Translations under genes and position numbers: made by a program
Notes under the pieces: model-generated
The model's database searches: none
What the model saw: the letters and a program-made list of their open reading frames with translations, nothing else
Told to the model about the DNA's origin: nothing
In this document: positions 16,141 through 25,254 of the stretch, piece by piece
Numbering within the stretch: the stretch's first letter is position 1
Layout: every line of letters begins with the position of its first letter
Assembly: GCA_900142905.1 (NCBI GenBank)
Contig: FSRV01000001.1
Coordinates: forward strand, 1,364,001 to 1,428,000
Reading direction: 5' to 3'
Length of the DNA stretch: 64,000 nucleotides
Source of the DNA: Burkholderia sp. GAS332
GTDB taxonomy: Bacteria; Pseudomonadota; Gammaproteobacteria; Burkholderiales; Burkholderiaceae

Positions 16141-18492
16141 ATGCCCGATCTGCTAGCCAATCTAAACCCCGAACAACACGCCGCCGTCACGCTCCCGAAC
16201 GAGCCAGCGCTTATCCTTGCCGGCGCGGGCAGCGGCAAAACCCGCGTCCTCATCACGCGGATCGCATGGCTCATCCAGCACGGTCTGGCGTCGCCCGCCA
16301 CCATCCTGGCGGTGACCTTCACCAATAAAGCCGCCCGCGAAATGATGTCGCGTCTGTCGGCACTCTTGCCGATCGACACGCGAGGCATGTGGATCGGCAC
16401 CTTCCACGGCCTGTGCAACCGCATGCTCCGCGCGCACCATCGCGACGCCGGCCTGCCCGCCACCTTCCAGATCCTCGATACCGCCGACCAGCTCTCCGCG
16501 ATCAAGCGTCTGATGAAGGGCCTTAACATCGACGATGAAAAGTACCCGACGAAAAATCTCCAGTACTTCATCAACAATTCCAAAGAGCAAGGCCTGCGCC
16601 CGAAAGACGTCGACGCCACCGACAACTTCAACCGCAAATTCGTCGAACTCTACGAAGCCTACGACCAGCAATGCCAGCGCGAAGGCGTCGTCGACTTCCC
16701 GGAACTGCTGCTGCGCTGCTTTGAACTGCTGGCGCACAATCCGCCGCTGCGTGCCCACTATCAGGCACGCTTCAAGCACATTCTCGTCGACGAGTTTCAG
16801 GACACCAACAAGCTGCAGTACGCCTGGCTGAAGCTGCTGGCCGGGCAGACCAACTCGATCTTCGCGGTCGGCGACGACGACCAGTCGATCTACGCCTTCC
16901 GCGGTGCGAACGTCGGCAACATGCGCGACTTCGAACACGAGTTCAACGTTCGGCACATGATCAAGCTCGAGCAGAACTACCGCTCGCACGGCCATATCCT
17001 CGACGCGGCCAATCAGCTGATCGCCAATAACTCGCGGCGTCTGGGCAAGAATCTGCGTACCGACGCGGGGCACGGCGAACCGGTGCGCGTCTATGAGTCC
17101 GCCACCGATACGCAGGAAGCCGGCTGGATCGTCGAAGAAATCAAGGCGCTGATCAGCACCGGCACGTCGCGCAGCGAAATCGCCATCCTGTATCGCAGCA
17201 ACGCGCAGTCACGCACGATCGAACATACGCTGGTCAATGCGGGCATCGCGTACCGGGTGTACGGTGGTCTGCGCTTTTTTGAGCGTCAGGAAGTCAAGCA
17301 CGCGCTGGCCTATCTGCGCCTGATCGACAATCCGAACGACGACACCGCGTTCGCCCGCGTCGTCAATTTCCCTACCCGCGGCATCGGCGCGCGCTCGATC
17401 GAGCAACTTGCCGATGCAGCGCGTCTGTACAACTGCTCGATGGCTGCGGCGATTCCGTATGTCGCGGGTAAGGCGGGGTCGAGCCTCGCCGGCTTCGCGA
17501 ACCTGATCGGCAAGATGCGCGCGGAAACGCAGCAGATGAGCCTGCCGGAAACGGTCGAATACGTGGTTCGCACAAGCGGTCTCACGGAGTTCTATCAGAA
17601 CGAACGCGAAGGCCAGGACCGGCTGGAGAACTTGCAGGAACTGGTCAACGCGGCTGCCGCGTTCGTCAGCGAAGAAGGCTACGGCATGGACACGCCGGCG
17701 CGCTCGATTCCGCTGCGCCCAGGCGCGACCACGGCGCCCGAGTTGGCCGTCGCGACCGACGATCCGAATACCGTCGTGCTGGACGCGCCCGGCATCGCCG
17801 ATCCGGCGCAAAACCCGGACACGATGACGCCGCTCGCGGGTTTCCTGTCGCACGCATCGCTGGAAGCGGGTGACAACCAGGCGCAAGCCGGTCAGGAAGC
17901 CGTGCAGTTGATGACGGTGCACGCGGCCAAGGGCCTCGAGTTCACGGCGGTGTTTATCACCGGGCTAGAAGAAGGGCTGTTCCCGCATGAAAACAGCGCG
18001 ATGGAGACGGATGGGCTGGAAGAAGAACGCCGTTTGATGTACGTGGCGATCACGCGGGCCAAGGAGCGTTTGTATCTGTCGTTTGCGCAGAGCCGGATGC
18101 TGCACGGCCAGACGCGCTACAACATCCGCTCGCGCTTCTTCGACGAACTGCCGCAAGAAACCCTCAAGTGGCTCACGCCGAAGGTCGAGGCGGGCGCCCG
18201 TTGGGGTGGCCGCTCGGATAACGCCGGCTACGGTCGCGACTGGTTCGCGCGGCCGGGTTACACAGGTCCTGCGTCGTCGACGCCGGCGCCGTTGCCGGCC
18301 TTTGCGAACGAACAGCGCGCGGCTGAAACGGGTTTTCGCGTCGGCCAGCAGGTGTTCCACACCAAGTTTGGTGAAGGCACGATCACAGCGCTGGAAGGCG
18401 GTGGCACGGATGCCAAGGCCCAGGTCAAATTCAAGCGGCACGGCGAGAAGTGGCTGGCGCTTGCTGTGGCTAAATTGCAGGCGGTTGAATGA
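16141..18492 (+). CDS. uvrD: DNA helicase II (UvrD)
   Basis: A 783-residue superfamily 1A 3'-5' helicase for nucleotide-excision and mismatch repair. Walker A GAGSGKT is at residues 28-34, then AVTFTNKAAREM, GTFHG, the DEFQDTN Walker B near 217, GDDDQSIYAFRGA, the NYRS motif and TVHAAKGLEF. The C-terminal tail (RVGQQVFHTKFGEGTI) is the UvrD Tudor-like RNA-polymerase-binding segment, which separates UvrD from Rep. An ATG six codons earlier is possible; the chosen start begins the conserved core. It overlaps the next gene by 4 bp. Confidence 0.95.
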   Translation: MPDLLANLNPEQHAAVTLPNEPALILAGAGSGKTRVLITRIAWLIQHGLASPATILAVTFTNKAAREMMSRLSALLPIDTRGMWIGTFHGLCNRMLRAHHRDAGLPATFQILDTADQLSAIKRLMKGLNIDDEKYPTKNLQYFINNSKEQGLRPKDVDATDNFNRKFVELYEAYDQQCQREGVVDFPELLLRCFELLAHNPPLRAHYQARFKHILVDEFQDTNKLQYAWLKLLAGQTNSIFAVGDDDQSIYAFRGANVGNMRDFEHEFNVRHMIKLEQNYRSHGHILDAANQLIANNSRRLGKNLRTDAGHGEPVRVYESATDTQEAGWIVEEIKALISTGTSRSEIAILYRSNAQSRTIEHTLVNAGIAYRVYGGLRFFERQEVKHALAYLRLIDNPNDDTAFARVVNFPTRGIGARSIEQLADAARLYNCSMAAAIPYVAGKAGSSLAGFANLIGKMRAETQQMSLPETVEYVVRTSGLTEFYQNEREGQDRLENLQELVNAAAAFVSEEGYGMDTPARSIPLRPGATTAPELAVATDDPNTVVLDAPGIADPAQNPDTMTPLAGFLSHASLEAGDNQAQAGQEAVQLMTVHAAKGLEFTAVFITGLEEGLFPHENSAMETDGLEEERRLMYVAITRAKERLYLSFAQSRMLHGQTRYNIRSRFFDELPQETLKWLTPKVEAGARWGGRSDNAGYGRDWFARPGYTGPASSTPAPLPAFANEQRAAETGFRVGQQVFHTKFGEGTITALEGGGTDAKAQVKFKRHGEKWLALAVAKLQAVE

Positions 18493-19394
18493 GCACGGGC
18501 GGTGTACGCGGGGCAGGGGCGGACGGCGCAGGCGCGACAGGTTCGAGCTCGGCCGCTTTAGGTGCAACAGGTTCGGGCGCGGCTGCTGCCGTGACGGCCA
18601 GCATCGATCCAGATCGCAGCGGCGCGCCGGTTTCACATCGCCCGCTCGGCATTCTGGCGGCCTTGCCGCAGGAACTCGGCGATCTGATCGAAGCGATGCG
18701 CGCCGAATCCGGTGTGCGCACTATCACCCACGGTCAGCGTGACTATCATCTCGGCACCGTGCACGGCGCGCCGTGCGTCGTGACACTGGCGCGCGTCGGC
18801 AAGGTCGCGGCGGCGGCCACGGTCAGCGCTTTGATTCACGCGTTCGATGTCGAAGCGGTCGTGTTCACGGGCGTCGCGGGTGGCGTGGGGACGGAGGTGC
18901 GGGTCGGCGATATCGTCGTCGCCAATGCACTGATGCAGCACGATCTCGACGCGTCGCCACTGTTTCCGCGGTTCGAAGTGCCGTTGCTCGGCGTGTCACG
19001 TTTTACCGCCAATGCGGCGCTTGCCGATCAACTGGCCGCGGCCTGCGAGCGCTTTGTTGCTGAAGACGGTGCCGCGTCGGCGGCGCGCTTCGGTACGCGC
19101 GAGCCGCGCGTCCATCGCGGCTTGATTATCAGCGGCGATCAGTTCGTCGCGAGTGCAGCGGGTGTCAAAGCCTTGCGCGATGCGCTGCCGGACGCGCTCG
19201 CGGTCGAGATGGAAGGCGCGGCGATCGCGCAGGTCTGTTACGAGTACGGCGTGCCGTGTGCGGTGGTGCGCACCATCTCCGACACCGCCGACGATCACGC
19301 GCCGCAATCGTTCGTGTCGTTTCTCACGGAGATCGCGGGGACGTATTCGAACGCGATCCTGACGCGGTTTCTTGAAGCGCGTCGCGCGGCTTAA
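18489..19394 (+). CDS. mtnN: 5'-methylthioadenosine/S-adenosylhomocysteine nucleosidase
   Basis: Cleaves adenine from methylthioadenosine and S-adenosylhomocysteine, for methionine salvage and autoinducer metabolism. The core begins at GILAALPQELGDL and contains FTGVAGGVG, VEMEGAAIAQVCYEYGVPC and VRTISDTADDHA with the catalytic Asp. At 301 residues it is about 50 longer than usual: the first 50 are a Gly/Ala/Ser low-complexity stretch. The ATG overlaps the uvrD stop (ATGA); an in-frame GTG near residue 36 is an alternative start that would give a normal length. It converges with prpE, and the two stop codons share TTAA. Confidence 0.9.
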   Translation: MSTGGVRGAGADGAGATGSSSAALGATGSGAAAAVTASIDPDRSGAPVSHRPLGILAALPQELGDLIEAMRAESGVRTITHGQRDYHLGTVHGAPCVVTLARVGKVAAAATVSALIHAFDVEAVVFTGVAGGVGTEVRVGDIVVANALMQHDLDASPLFPRFEVPLLGVSRFTANAALADQLAAACERFVAEDGAASAARFGTREPRVHRGLIISGDQFVASAAGVKALRDALPDALAVEMEGAAIAQVCYEYGVPCAVVRTISDTADDHAPQSFVSFLTEIAGTYSNAILTRFLEARRAA

Positions 19395-21280
19395 CCCAGC
19401 GCCTCACGCACCTGCTGCAACGCCGCCGGATCCTCGATAGTCGGCAAATCGCCCGGTTCGCGTCCTTCCGCGAGCGCTGCAATCGCGCGGCGCAGCAGCT
19501 TGCCGGAGCGCGTCTTCGGCAGCATCGACACCACGACCACACGCGCCGGCCGCGCAATTGCGCCGAGCTGACGGTCGACCGTCGCGGTGAGTTCGGCTTC
19601 CAGCTTGGCTCTTGCCTTGTCGTCCGCATAGGCCTGCGCGTCGCGCAGCACCACGAAGGCCATGGCCGCCTGACCCTTCAGCGCATCCGTGACGCCGACC
19701 ACCGCCACTTCCGCGACCGCCGCATGGCTCGACAACGCTTCCTCGATCTCGCGCGTGCCGAGCCGATGGCCGGCGACGTTGATCACGTCGTCGGTGCGGC
19801 CGAGGATCGTCACGTAACCGTCTTCGTCCTGAATACCCCAGTCGAAGGTCGAGTAGGCCTGCTGGTTCGGAATGCTCGACCAGTACGTGCTGACAAAGCG
19901 CTTGTCGTTGCCCCATACCGTCGACATGCAGCCCGGCGGCAGCGGATAGCCCAGCGTGAGTACGCCTTTTTCGCCTGGCGCGCAGGGCTCGCCGGTCAGT
20001 TCGTTACGCAAGGTCAGATTGAAGCCGGCCGACGGCACGCCCGGCGAGCCTAGCTTGGTGGGCAGCGCTTCGACGCCGCGCGGAATCGCCAGCATCGGCC
20101 AGCCGGTTTCGGTCTGCCAGTAGTTGTCGATCACGGGCTTGCCGAGCGCATCGGTGATCCATGCGGCGGTCGGCTCGTCGAGCGGCTCGCCGGCGAGGAA
20201 CAGCGTACGCAGGCTCGATAGATCGGCTTTCTTCAGCAGCGCCGGGTCCTGCTTTTTCAGCACGCGCAATGCGGTCGGCGCGGTGAACATGATATTGATC
20301 TTGTGCTGCTCGACGAGACGCCACCAGATACCGCCGTCCGGCCGGATCGGCGTGCCTTCGTACATCACCGTGGTGAGCCCCGCGATCAGCGGCGCGTAGA
20401 CGATGTAACTATGGCCGACCACCCAGCCCACGTCGGATGCGGTGAACATCGTGTCGCCGGCCTTGCCCTGAAAGATGTGTTCCATCGATGCCGCCAGCGC
20501 CACTGCATAGCCGCCGACGTCGCGCTGCACACCCTTTGGTTTGCCGGTCGTGCCCGACGTGTACAGGACATACGAAGGCTCGTTCGATTCGAGCCATTCG
20601 CACGGCACGTGGGCGTCGAAAAATTTCTCGCGCAGTGGCTCGTAGGCGACCAGATAGTTCGCGTTCAGCCGCTCGGGTGCGAGTTGCCGGTCGATCAGCA
20701 ACACATGCGGTGTCTTGTGGGTTGCGCGCGCGAGCGCTTCGTCTACCAGCGGCGTGTAGTCGATCACTTTGCCGCCGCGGGCGCCGGCATCGGCGGTGAC
20801 GATCAGCGCGGGTTTGGCATCGTCGATGCGGGCCGCCAGGTTGGGCGCCGCGAAGCCGCCGAACACGACCGAGTGAATCGCGCCGAGCCGCGCGCATGCC
20901 AGCATGGCGAACAGCGCCTCGGGGATCATCGGCAGATAGAGCAGCACGACGTCGCCGCGCTTCACGCCTAGCGAGCGCATTACCGCGGCCATCCGGTTGA
21001 TTTCGGCGTACAGCTCGGCGTAGGTGTAGTGCCGCTCGATGCCGGTTTCCGTCGACACGTAGATCAGCGCGTTCTGCTGCGGACGCTCGGCCATATGCCG
21101 GTCCACCGCGTTGTGGCACAGGTTCGTGCGCCCGCCGACAAACCAGCGCGCGAACGGTGGATTCGAGCGATCGAGCACGGTATCGAACGGCGTCTCCCAA
21201 TGAATTCGCCGCGCCTCTTCGCGCCAGAATGCCTCGGGTTGCTCGATCGAGCGGCGGTGGAAGTCGCGGTAGCTTGTCAT
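19391..21280 (-). CDS. prpE: Propionyl-CoA synthetase
   Basis: A 629-residue AMP-forming acyl-CoA ligase of the acetate/propionate group that activates propionate for the methylcitrate cycle. The adenylation motif YTSGTTGKPKGVQRD, the YWQTETGWPM motif and the hinge GRTDDVINVAGHRLGTREIE are intact, and the C-terminal lysine lies in KTRSGKLLRR. The N-terminus (SYRDFHRRSIEQPEAFW) resembles PrpE more than Acs. The frame opens 40 codons upstream, but the ATG with GAAGGA before it fits the family. No other prp genes are nearby; Acs-like activity cannot be excluded. Confidence 0.9.
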   Translation of the reverse strand: MTSYRDFHRRSIEQPEAFWREEARRIHWETPFDTVLDRSNPPFARWFVGGRTNLCHNAVDRHMAERPQQNALIYVSTETGIERHYTYAELYAEINRMAAVMRSLGVKRGDVVLLYLPMIPEALFAMLACARLGAIHSVVFGGFAAPNLAARIDDAKPALIVTADAGARGGKVIDYTPLVDEALARATHKTPHVLLIDRQLAPERLNANYLVAYEPLREKFFDAHVPCEWLESNEPSYVLYTSGTTGKPKGVQRDVGGYAVALAASMEHIFQGKAGDTMFTASDVGWVVGHSYIVYAPLIAGLTTVMYEGTPIRPDGGIWWRLVEQHKINIMFTAPTALRVLKKQDPALLKKADLSSLRTLFLAGEPLDEPTAAWITDALGKPVIDNYWQTETGWPMLAIPRGVEALPTKLGSPGVPSAGFNLTLRNELTGEPCAPGEKGVLTLGYPLPPGCMSTVWGNDKRFVSTYWSSIPNQQAYSTFDWGIQDEDGYVTILGRTDDVINVAGHRLGTREIEEALSSHAAVAEVAVVGVTDALKGQAAMAFVVLRDAQAYADDKARAKLEAELTATVDRQLGAIARPARVVVVSMLPKTRSGKLLRRAIAALAEGREPGDLPTIEDPAALQQVREALG

Positions 21281-21370
21281 CGGCGGCGATCCTTCTGCTG
21301 CGTGAGTGAATGGATGTCGAGTCGTACGGCTGATTGGGGGCGGCGAGAGCGCCGTGCGTGCATCCGCACA

Positions 21371-21400
21371 AGCATAGTGCACCGGCCGCTGTGCGGACAA
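21371..21400 (-). promoter_or_regulatory. Candidate sigma-70 promoter of prpE
   Basis: On the minus strand TTGTCC (21400-21395) and TATGCT (21376-21371) are separated by 18 bp, about 90 bp upstream of the prpE ATG. Both hexamers match the consensus at four of six positions. Confidence 0.4.
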
Positions 21401-21434
21401 CGCGGGTTCACCATGAGCGGGGGATGGCCCAAAG

Positions 21435-21458
21435 AAAAAGGCGCCGCAGCGCCTTTTT
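21435..21458 (-). terminator. Intrinsic terminator downstream of the MFS exporter gene
   Basis: AAAAAGGCGC-CGCA-GCGCCTTTTT: a perfect 10-bp stem with a 4-base loop, 26 bp after the exporter stop. It is symmetrical and could work both ways, but only the leftward gene points into it. Confidence 0.85.
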
Positions 21459-21483
21459 CCTCATTCACTTGCAGAGAAGCCCA

Positions 21484-22752
21484 TCACGCTTTCGCGCGCT
21501 TGCCTTCGACATCCGGCAGAAACACCGTCAACACGCCGATCAGCGGCAGGAACGAGCAGACCTTATACACATAGGTGATGCTGGTGGCGTCGGCCAACTG
21601 CCCGAGCACCGCAGCGCCGATCCCGCCCATGCCGAACGCGAGACCGAAGAACAGACCCGCGATCATTCCCACCTTGCCGGGAATCAGCTCCTGCGCATAG
21701 ACGAGAATCGCCGAGAACGCCGAAGCCAGCACGATACCGATGATCACCGTCAGCACGCCGGTCCAGAACAGGTTCGCGTACGGCAGCAGCAGCGTGAACG
21801 GCGCGACGCCGAGGATCGACACCCAGATCACATACTTGCGGCCGATCTTGTCGCCGATTGGCCCGCCGATCACCGTGCCGGCCGCGACCGCCGCGAGGAA
21901 CACGAACAGGTGGATCTGCGCGGCCTGCACCGGCAGATGGAACTTGTCGATCAGATAGAACGTGAAGTAGCTGTTGATGCTGGCAAGGTAGAAGTACTTC
22001 GAGAACACCAGCAGCATCAGCACACCCATCGCGAACATGACCTGGTTGCGCGACAGTGTCGCGTGACCGGTCTGGCTGCGCGCCTTCTTCACCGCCGGAT
22101 GAGCCTTGTACCAGCGGCTGATTTGCGTGAGCACGACGATCGCGACGAGCGCCGCTACCGAGAACCACGCGATGCTCCGCTGGCCATGCGGAATCACGAT
22201 CAACGCGGCGAGCAGCGGTCCGAGCGACGAACCCGCATTGCCGCCCACCTGGAACAGCGACTGCGCCAGACCATGCCGACCGCCCGAGGCCATGCGCGCC
22301 ACCCGCGACGATTCCGGATGGAACACCGACGAGCCGCAGCCGACCAGCGCGGCCGCCACCAGCAGCACGCCGAAACTCGGCGCGACCGACATCAGCAGCA
22401 GGCCGGCGAGCGTGAAGCCCATGCCGACCGGCAGCGAATACGGCTTCGGATGCTTGTCGGTATAGCTGCCAACGAGCGGCTGCAGCAGCGACGCGGTGAT
22501 CTGATAGGTCAGCGTAATCAGGCCGATCTGCCCGAACGACAGGGAAAAGTTGTCTTTCAGCATCGGGTAGATCGCCAGAATCAACGACTGGATCATGTCG
22601 TTGAGCAGATGCGAGAAGCTGATCGCACCTAGCACGGAGTAGACCGTGCGCTGGACTTTAGCGGCCGGCTGCGCGGCGGCAGCTGGGTTGGCAGGACTGG
22701 CGGGAGAGGCTGAGGCGCCAGCGAGGGCGCTTTTGTCGAGGCTCGTTTCCAT
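21484..22752 (-). CDS. MFS exporter, fosmidomycin-resistance (Fsr) type
   Basis: A 422-residue inner-membrane antiporter with about 12 membrane segments. The segments ISFSHLLNDMIQSLILAIYP, FGQIGLITLTYQITASLLQP and GSSVFHPESSRVARMASGG are typical of the Fsr subfamily. A 35-residue Ala/Pro/Ser-rich hydrophilic N-terminus precedes the first segment. Family members export fosmidomycin and similar compounds; the natural substrate is unknown. It is a single gene with its own terminator. No clear Shine-Dalgarno is seen before the ATG. Confidence 0.88.
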   Translation of the reverse strand: METSLDKSALAGASASPASPANPAAAAQPAAKVQRTVYSVLGAISFSHLLNDMIQSLILAIYPMLKDNFSLSFGQIGLITLTYQITASLLQPLVGSYTDKHPKPYSLPVGMGFTLAGLLLMSVAPSFGVLLVAAALVGCGSSVFHPESSRVARMASGGRHGLAQSLFQVGGNAGSSLGPLLAALIVIPHGQRSIAWFSVAALVAIVVLTQISRWYKAHPAVKKARSQTGHATLSRNQVMFAMGVLMLLVFSKYFYLASINSYFTFYLIDKFHLPVQAAQIHLFVFLAAVAAGTVIGGPIGDKIGRKYVIWVSILGVAPFTLLLPYANLFWTGVLTVIIGIVLASAFSAILVYAQELIPGKVGMIAGLFFGLAFGMGGIGAAVLGQLADATSITYVYKVCSFLPLIGVLTVFLPDVEGKRAKA

Positions 22753-23254
22753 ACGCTAGATGAGAGAGAAGAGGGGTAAAGGTTTCAAGCTGCCGGCGCG
22801 TCGTCGTTCTTGGTATTCGTGTGCCTGTTCGACTGCCGCGGCATTTCGACGCAGCATCGGGCGTTGTCAGCTATTTGTCGAAGTTTAATGTGGCTTCTGC
22901 GAATTGTAAGGACAAGTTTTGTCGAGAATCGGACACTTATTGGGTTGCCCGGGTGTCGCGGATGCGCCGAGATCGGGCGACTGGCGCACCGCAGCGGTGC
23001 TTTGGGCGAGTGTGTTGCCATTACCACGCGTGGTTGGCAAGTGGTCTGATAAAAGCGGTTTGGGGATTTTTGGCCGTGTATAAAACGGTCGCGGACGCGA
23101 AGCTTACAAAGCGATGCGTCGAGGACCGGGCGGGATGATTGGTATGACGCGAGCGGCGTTAAAGATCGCAGACGTTTATGCCGTAGACCCGGAGAGAAAA
23201 GCATTAATGCCGGAACCGACCTTTCCGGCAGTTCGATACGCGGGGACGAGGAAT
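22753..23254. other. Intergenic region between divergent exporter and chemoreceptor genes
   Basis: About 500 bp without a supported gene. The middle is AT-richer than its surroundings and holds GACAA-GTT-TTGTC (22911-22923), a short inverted repeat that may be an operator. The chemoreceptor frame is open for the last 140 bp, but that part has no conserved sequence or ribosome site. Confidence 0.4.
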
Positions 23255-24934
23255 ATGAAAGCAGTTTCGCTGGGTGGCCAGACGGGCGCGGGGTTCGTAC
23301 CGGAAGGGGAAGTGGCGGGCAAGCCGTCGCCATCGCGTGGCCAGGGCAGCCGCTCGCGTGCCGTGCGGCTAAAGGGTTTGTCGGTAAAGGCGACGCTGCG
23401 GCTCGCGTTTGCCGTGCTGCTGATCGGCACACTTGCGATCGGCGTGTTTTCGCTGACCCAGATCAGCCGCCTGAATGCCTCCGCGCAATCGATTTACGAC
23501 CAGGGCCACGTTGCCAGCCGCGCTGCCGAAGAAGCGCGTGGCCACATGCTGCGCGCAAGCCGCGCGCAAAAGATGTTGCTGACCGCAACGACCGCGAAGG
23601 AACGCGATGATCTCGGCGCCGACATCGACAAGGGTTTGAGCGGCCTCGCCACGGAACTCGGCACGCTGCAGCAGTACGTCGACACATCCGACGCGAAGGC
23701 GGTTGACCAGCAGAAAAAATTCGCCGCTGCTGTCGCCGTGTGGAGCGGCCACTTGCGTGACTTCGTGACGCTTGTGAAAGCGCAACCGCTCGACTTGTCG
23801 CAGATGAACTGGCAGGTCGGCACACAGGACGTTTCGCTGCTGGTCGAGACCGGCAAACTCGAAAAACTCGTCGACGAGCTGGTCGCGCAGCGCGGCACGG
23901 CCGCGAAGGCGACAATCGAGGCATCGGGTTTTATCTTCCATTCATCGTTCGTGATGATTGCGGTGATGACTGTCGCGCTGATCGCACTGGCGTTCGGCAT
24001 TAGCGAGTGGGTGGTGCGCCGCCTTGCTGGCCAGCTTGGCGGCGAGCCGGCCTACGCCAAGGAAATTGCCAGCCGGATTGCGGCGGGTGATTTGTCGAAT
24101 CAGATCGTGCTGGGCCGCAAGGACAAGTCGAGCATGCTGTACGCGCTGCACGACATGCAGAGTGGCCTTGCAACGACGGTGTCCGACATTGCATCCAGTG
24201 CGGACGCGATCGCGACGGCGTCGGGTGAGATCTCGATGGGCAATCTGGACTTATCGCAGCGCACCGAGCAACAGGCGATGGCGCTCGAGCGGACCGCGAG
24301 CAGCATGGAGCAATTGACCTCAACGGTTCGGCAGAACGCTGACAACGCGAAGCAGGCGAGCACGCTGGCCAACAACGCCTCGGAGATTGCGGAGAAGGGC
24401 GGCGACGTGGTGAGCCGCGTGGTTGCGACGATGAACGAGATTAACGATAGTGCGCGGAGCATTGGCGACATCATTGGCGTGATCGAGGGGATTGCGTTTC
24501 AGACCAACATTCTCGCGTTGAACGCGGCGGTGGAAGCTGCGCGAGCGGGCGAGGAAGGCCGCGGTTTCTCGGTGGTCGCAGCCGAAGTGCGCAATCTCGC
24601 ACAGCGCAGCGCGGCGGCGGCCAAGGAGATCAAGGGCTTGATTAGTACTTCGGTTGAGCGCGTGAGCAATGGGTCGACATTGGCGCAAGATGCTGGGCAG
24701 ACCATGGATGAAGTGGTCAAGGCGGTGAAGCGCGTGACTGACATCATGGGAGAGATTTCAGCGGCATCATCGGAGCAGAGTGGGGGGATTGAAGAGATCA
24801 ATCTTGCGGTGACGCAGATGGATTCGGGCACACAGCAGAATGCTGCGTTGGTGGAGCAGGCGACAGCGGCAGCCAGATCGCTGGATGACCAGGCACGCGG
24901 CCTGAAGCAGATGGTCGGAAAATTCAGGCTATAA
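23255..24934 (+). CDS. Methyl-accepting chemotaxis protein
   Basis: A 559-residue chemoreceptor. After a hydrophilic N-terminus come TM1 (about residues 47-69), a periplasmic four-helix-type sensor of about 150 residues, TM2 (FVMIAVMTVALIALAFGI), a HAMP region and the cytoplasmic signalling domain. The hairpin tip is EGIAFQTNILALNAAVEAAR, which contacts CheA/CheW. No CheR-docking pentapeptide ends the protein. The frame opens 47 codons earlier, but the ATG chosen has GGACGAGGAAT just before it. The cytosolic N-terminal extension of about 45 residues is longer than in Tar or Tsr. Ligand unknown; no che or fli genes are nearby. Confidence 0.93.
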   Translation: MKAVSLGGQTGAGFVPEGEVAGKPSPSRGQGSRSRAVRLKGLSVKATLRLAFAVLLIGTLAIGVFSLTQISRLNASAQSIYDQGHVASRAAEEARGHMLRASRAQKMLLTATTAKERDDLGADIDKGLSGLATELGTLQQYVDTSDAKAVDQQKKFAAAVAVWSGHLRDFVTLVKAQPLDLSQMNWQVGTQDVSLLVETGKLEKLVDELVAQRGTAAKATIEASGFIFHSSFVMIAVMTVALIALAFGISEWVVRRLAGQLGGEPAYAKEIASRIAAGDLSNQIVLGRKDKSSMLYALHDMQSGLATTVSDIASSADAIATASGEISMGNLDLSQRTEQQAMALERTASSMEQLTSTVRQNADNAKQASTLANNASEIAEKGGDVVSRVVATMNEINDSARSIGDIIGVIEGIAFQTNILALNAAVEAARAGEEGRGFSVVAAEVRNLAQRSAAAAKEIKGLISTSVERVSNGSTLAQDAGQTMDEVVKAVKRVTDIMGEISAASSEQSGGIEEINLAVTQMDSGTQQNAALVEQATAAARSLDDQARGLKQMVGKFRL

Positions 24935-25244
24935 AACGGCGAAACCCTGGACGGAAATACAGCGAATGAGTTACCGCCTCGGCGCGCGCAGCACCGCCGC
25001 CGAGGCGAAGCCGATGGCTCCCACCACGCGCAAACGAAGCCCCTGGTTTCCCTGGCAGACCCATCCGCGACGCACGCAGTGCGGAGTGGGAGCTGATGAG
25101 CCCTTTGTCACTAACGCGGAGTGTGCGAGGACACGGATTCCAGATGCACCACTACCGTGGCTGCGCGGGGGACCCGCTTAGCAGGGGCTTCTAGCCGCTT
25201 TCTTTGCTTATCTTTCTTTGCGGCGGCAAAGAAAGTAAGTGCCG

Positions 25245-25254
25245 CCCCGCACAG
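25245..25254. repeat. Target-site duplication, left copy
   Basis: CCCCGCACAG directly abuts the left IS end and is repeated exactly at 26624-26633 after the right end. A 10-bp duplication is in the range reported for IS4-family elements. Confidence 0.93.

Noticed and set aside
23040..23110. Flagellar sigma-28 promoter before the chemoreceptor gene
   Set aside because: A TAAA and a GCCG are present but 19 bp apart instead of about 15, and the GATAA half is missing.
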